Shown here: positions 5,805 through 5,909 of the stretch, piece by piece | Position numbering within the stretch: position 1 is the first letter of the stretch | Layout of the letters: the number at the start of each line of letters is the position of its first letter | DNA from: Chloroflexota bacterium | Lineage (GTDB): Bacteria > Chloroflexota > UBA6077 > JACCZL01 | Direction of reading: 5' to 3' | Assembly (NCBI GenBank): GCA_013695975.1 | Contig: JACCZL010000318.1 | Location: 1-5,909 of the forward strand | DNA: 5,909 nt | Notes under the pieces: model-generated | Told to the model about the DNA's origin: nothing | What the model saw: the letters and a program-made list of their open reading frames with translations, nothing else | Databases searched by the model: none | Position numbers and translations under genes: made by a program

Positions 5805-5816
5805 GCGAAGCTTCGC
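5805..5816. repeat. 12-bp perfect palindrome just after the CoA-binding protein gene
   Basis: GCGAAGCTTCGC reads the same on both strands and begins 10 bases after the stop codon. As RNA it would give only a 4-bp stem with a 4-base loop, so it is weak as a terminator. It could be a protein-binding site or chance. Confidence 0.35.
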
Positions 5817-5887
5817 CGCAAACCGACGAGTGCTCGGCCAAGACGTGACTCATTCGCCCGCAAGTCGGCGATGAAAGCAGGCTAGTG

Positions 5888-5904
5888 GACTGTCCAGCAC
5901 AGTC
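5888..5904. repeat. Inverted repeat GACTGT-N5-ACAGTC at the right edge
   Basis: Perfect 6-bp arms GACTGT (5888-5893) and ACAGTC (5899-5904) flank CCAGC. It could be a small hairpin, an operator for a gene beyond the window, or part of a mobile-element end. The window stops 5 bases later, so none of these can be tested here. Confidence 0.35.
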
Positions 5905-5909
5905 TGATC

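Larger units (their letters stand above)
5796..5909. other. Non-coding 3' flank with inverted repeats
   Basis: No credible gene is visible in these 114 bases on either strand. The stretch is less GC-rich than the genes and holds several possible hairpins: the two entered separately, and TCGCC (5854-5858) with GGCGA (5867-5871), extendable by CAT/ATG with one bulged T. No T-run follows any of them, so a standard terminator is not evident, although operon termination here is plausible. Confidence 0.5.

Noticed and set aside
5785..5853. A tiny - strand frame (about 22 codons, starting ATG at 5853) in the right flank.
   Set aside because: It runs back into the end of the CoA-binding protein gene, has no clear ribosome binding site and no recognisable features.

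Overview
The window is GC-rich, densely packed, and reads entirely on the + strand. It holds six protein genes: one cut off at the left edge and five complete. Codon use is strongly G/C-ending, spacers are short, and two 4-base ATGA stop/start overlaps occur. The protein styles, a serine-racemase-like dehydratase, a class I aminotransferase with a GGKP motif, and a MetX-MetY-CoA-binding trio, together with dispersed palindromic repeats, would fit a Chloroflexota-type bacterium such as the Thermomicrobia/Sphaerobacter group. That placement is an inference from recalled similarity, not a demonstrated assignment.

Layout. Bases 1-230 are the C-terminal end of a PHP-family histidinol-phosphatase. 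Its stop overlaps the start of a fold-type II PLP enzyme (227-1204) of the serine racemase / hydroxyaspartate ammonia-lyase / threonine dehydratase group. A 75-base spacer with a strong ribosome binding site, and perhaps a weak promoter, leads to a class I aminotransferase (1280-2449). Seven bases after its stop, homoserine O-acyltransferase (metX, 2457-3770) begins, probably at a TTG codon. The metX-metY spacer (3771-3873) carries two repeat-like elements: an ATCCTGAGC-type element that supplies the metX stop codon, and a perfect 30-bp palindrome. Then come metY (O-acetylhomoserine sulfhydrylase, 3874-5280) and, overlapping it by 4 bases, a small COG1832-type CoA-binding protein (5277-5795). 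The last 114 bases have no recognisable gene but contain several inverted repeats.

How the genes fit together. MetX activates homoserine with an acyl-CoA, and MetY replaces the acyl group with sulfide to give homocysteine. This is the direct sulfhydrylation route to methionine. The translationally coupled CoA-binding protein may be linked to this acyl-CoA chemistry, but its role is not known. The aminotransferase and dehydratase act on related aspartate-family or 2-oxo-acid metabolites. The window is best described as an amino-acid metabolism gene string. I did not find a clearly new defence, mobile or biosynthetic system. The points most worth a second look are the repeats embedded around the metX stop, the serine-racemase-like residues in the dehydratase, and the metY/CoA-binding coupling.
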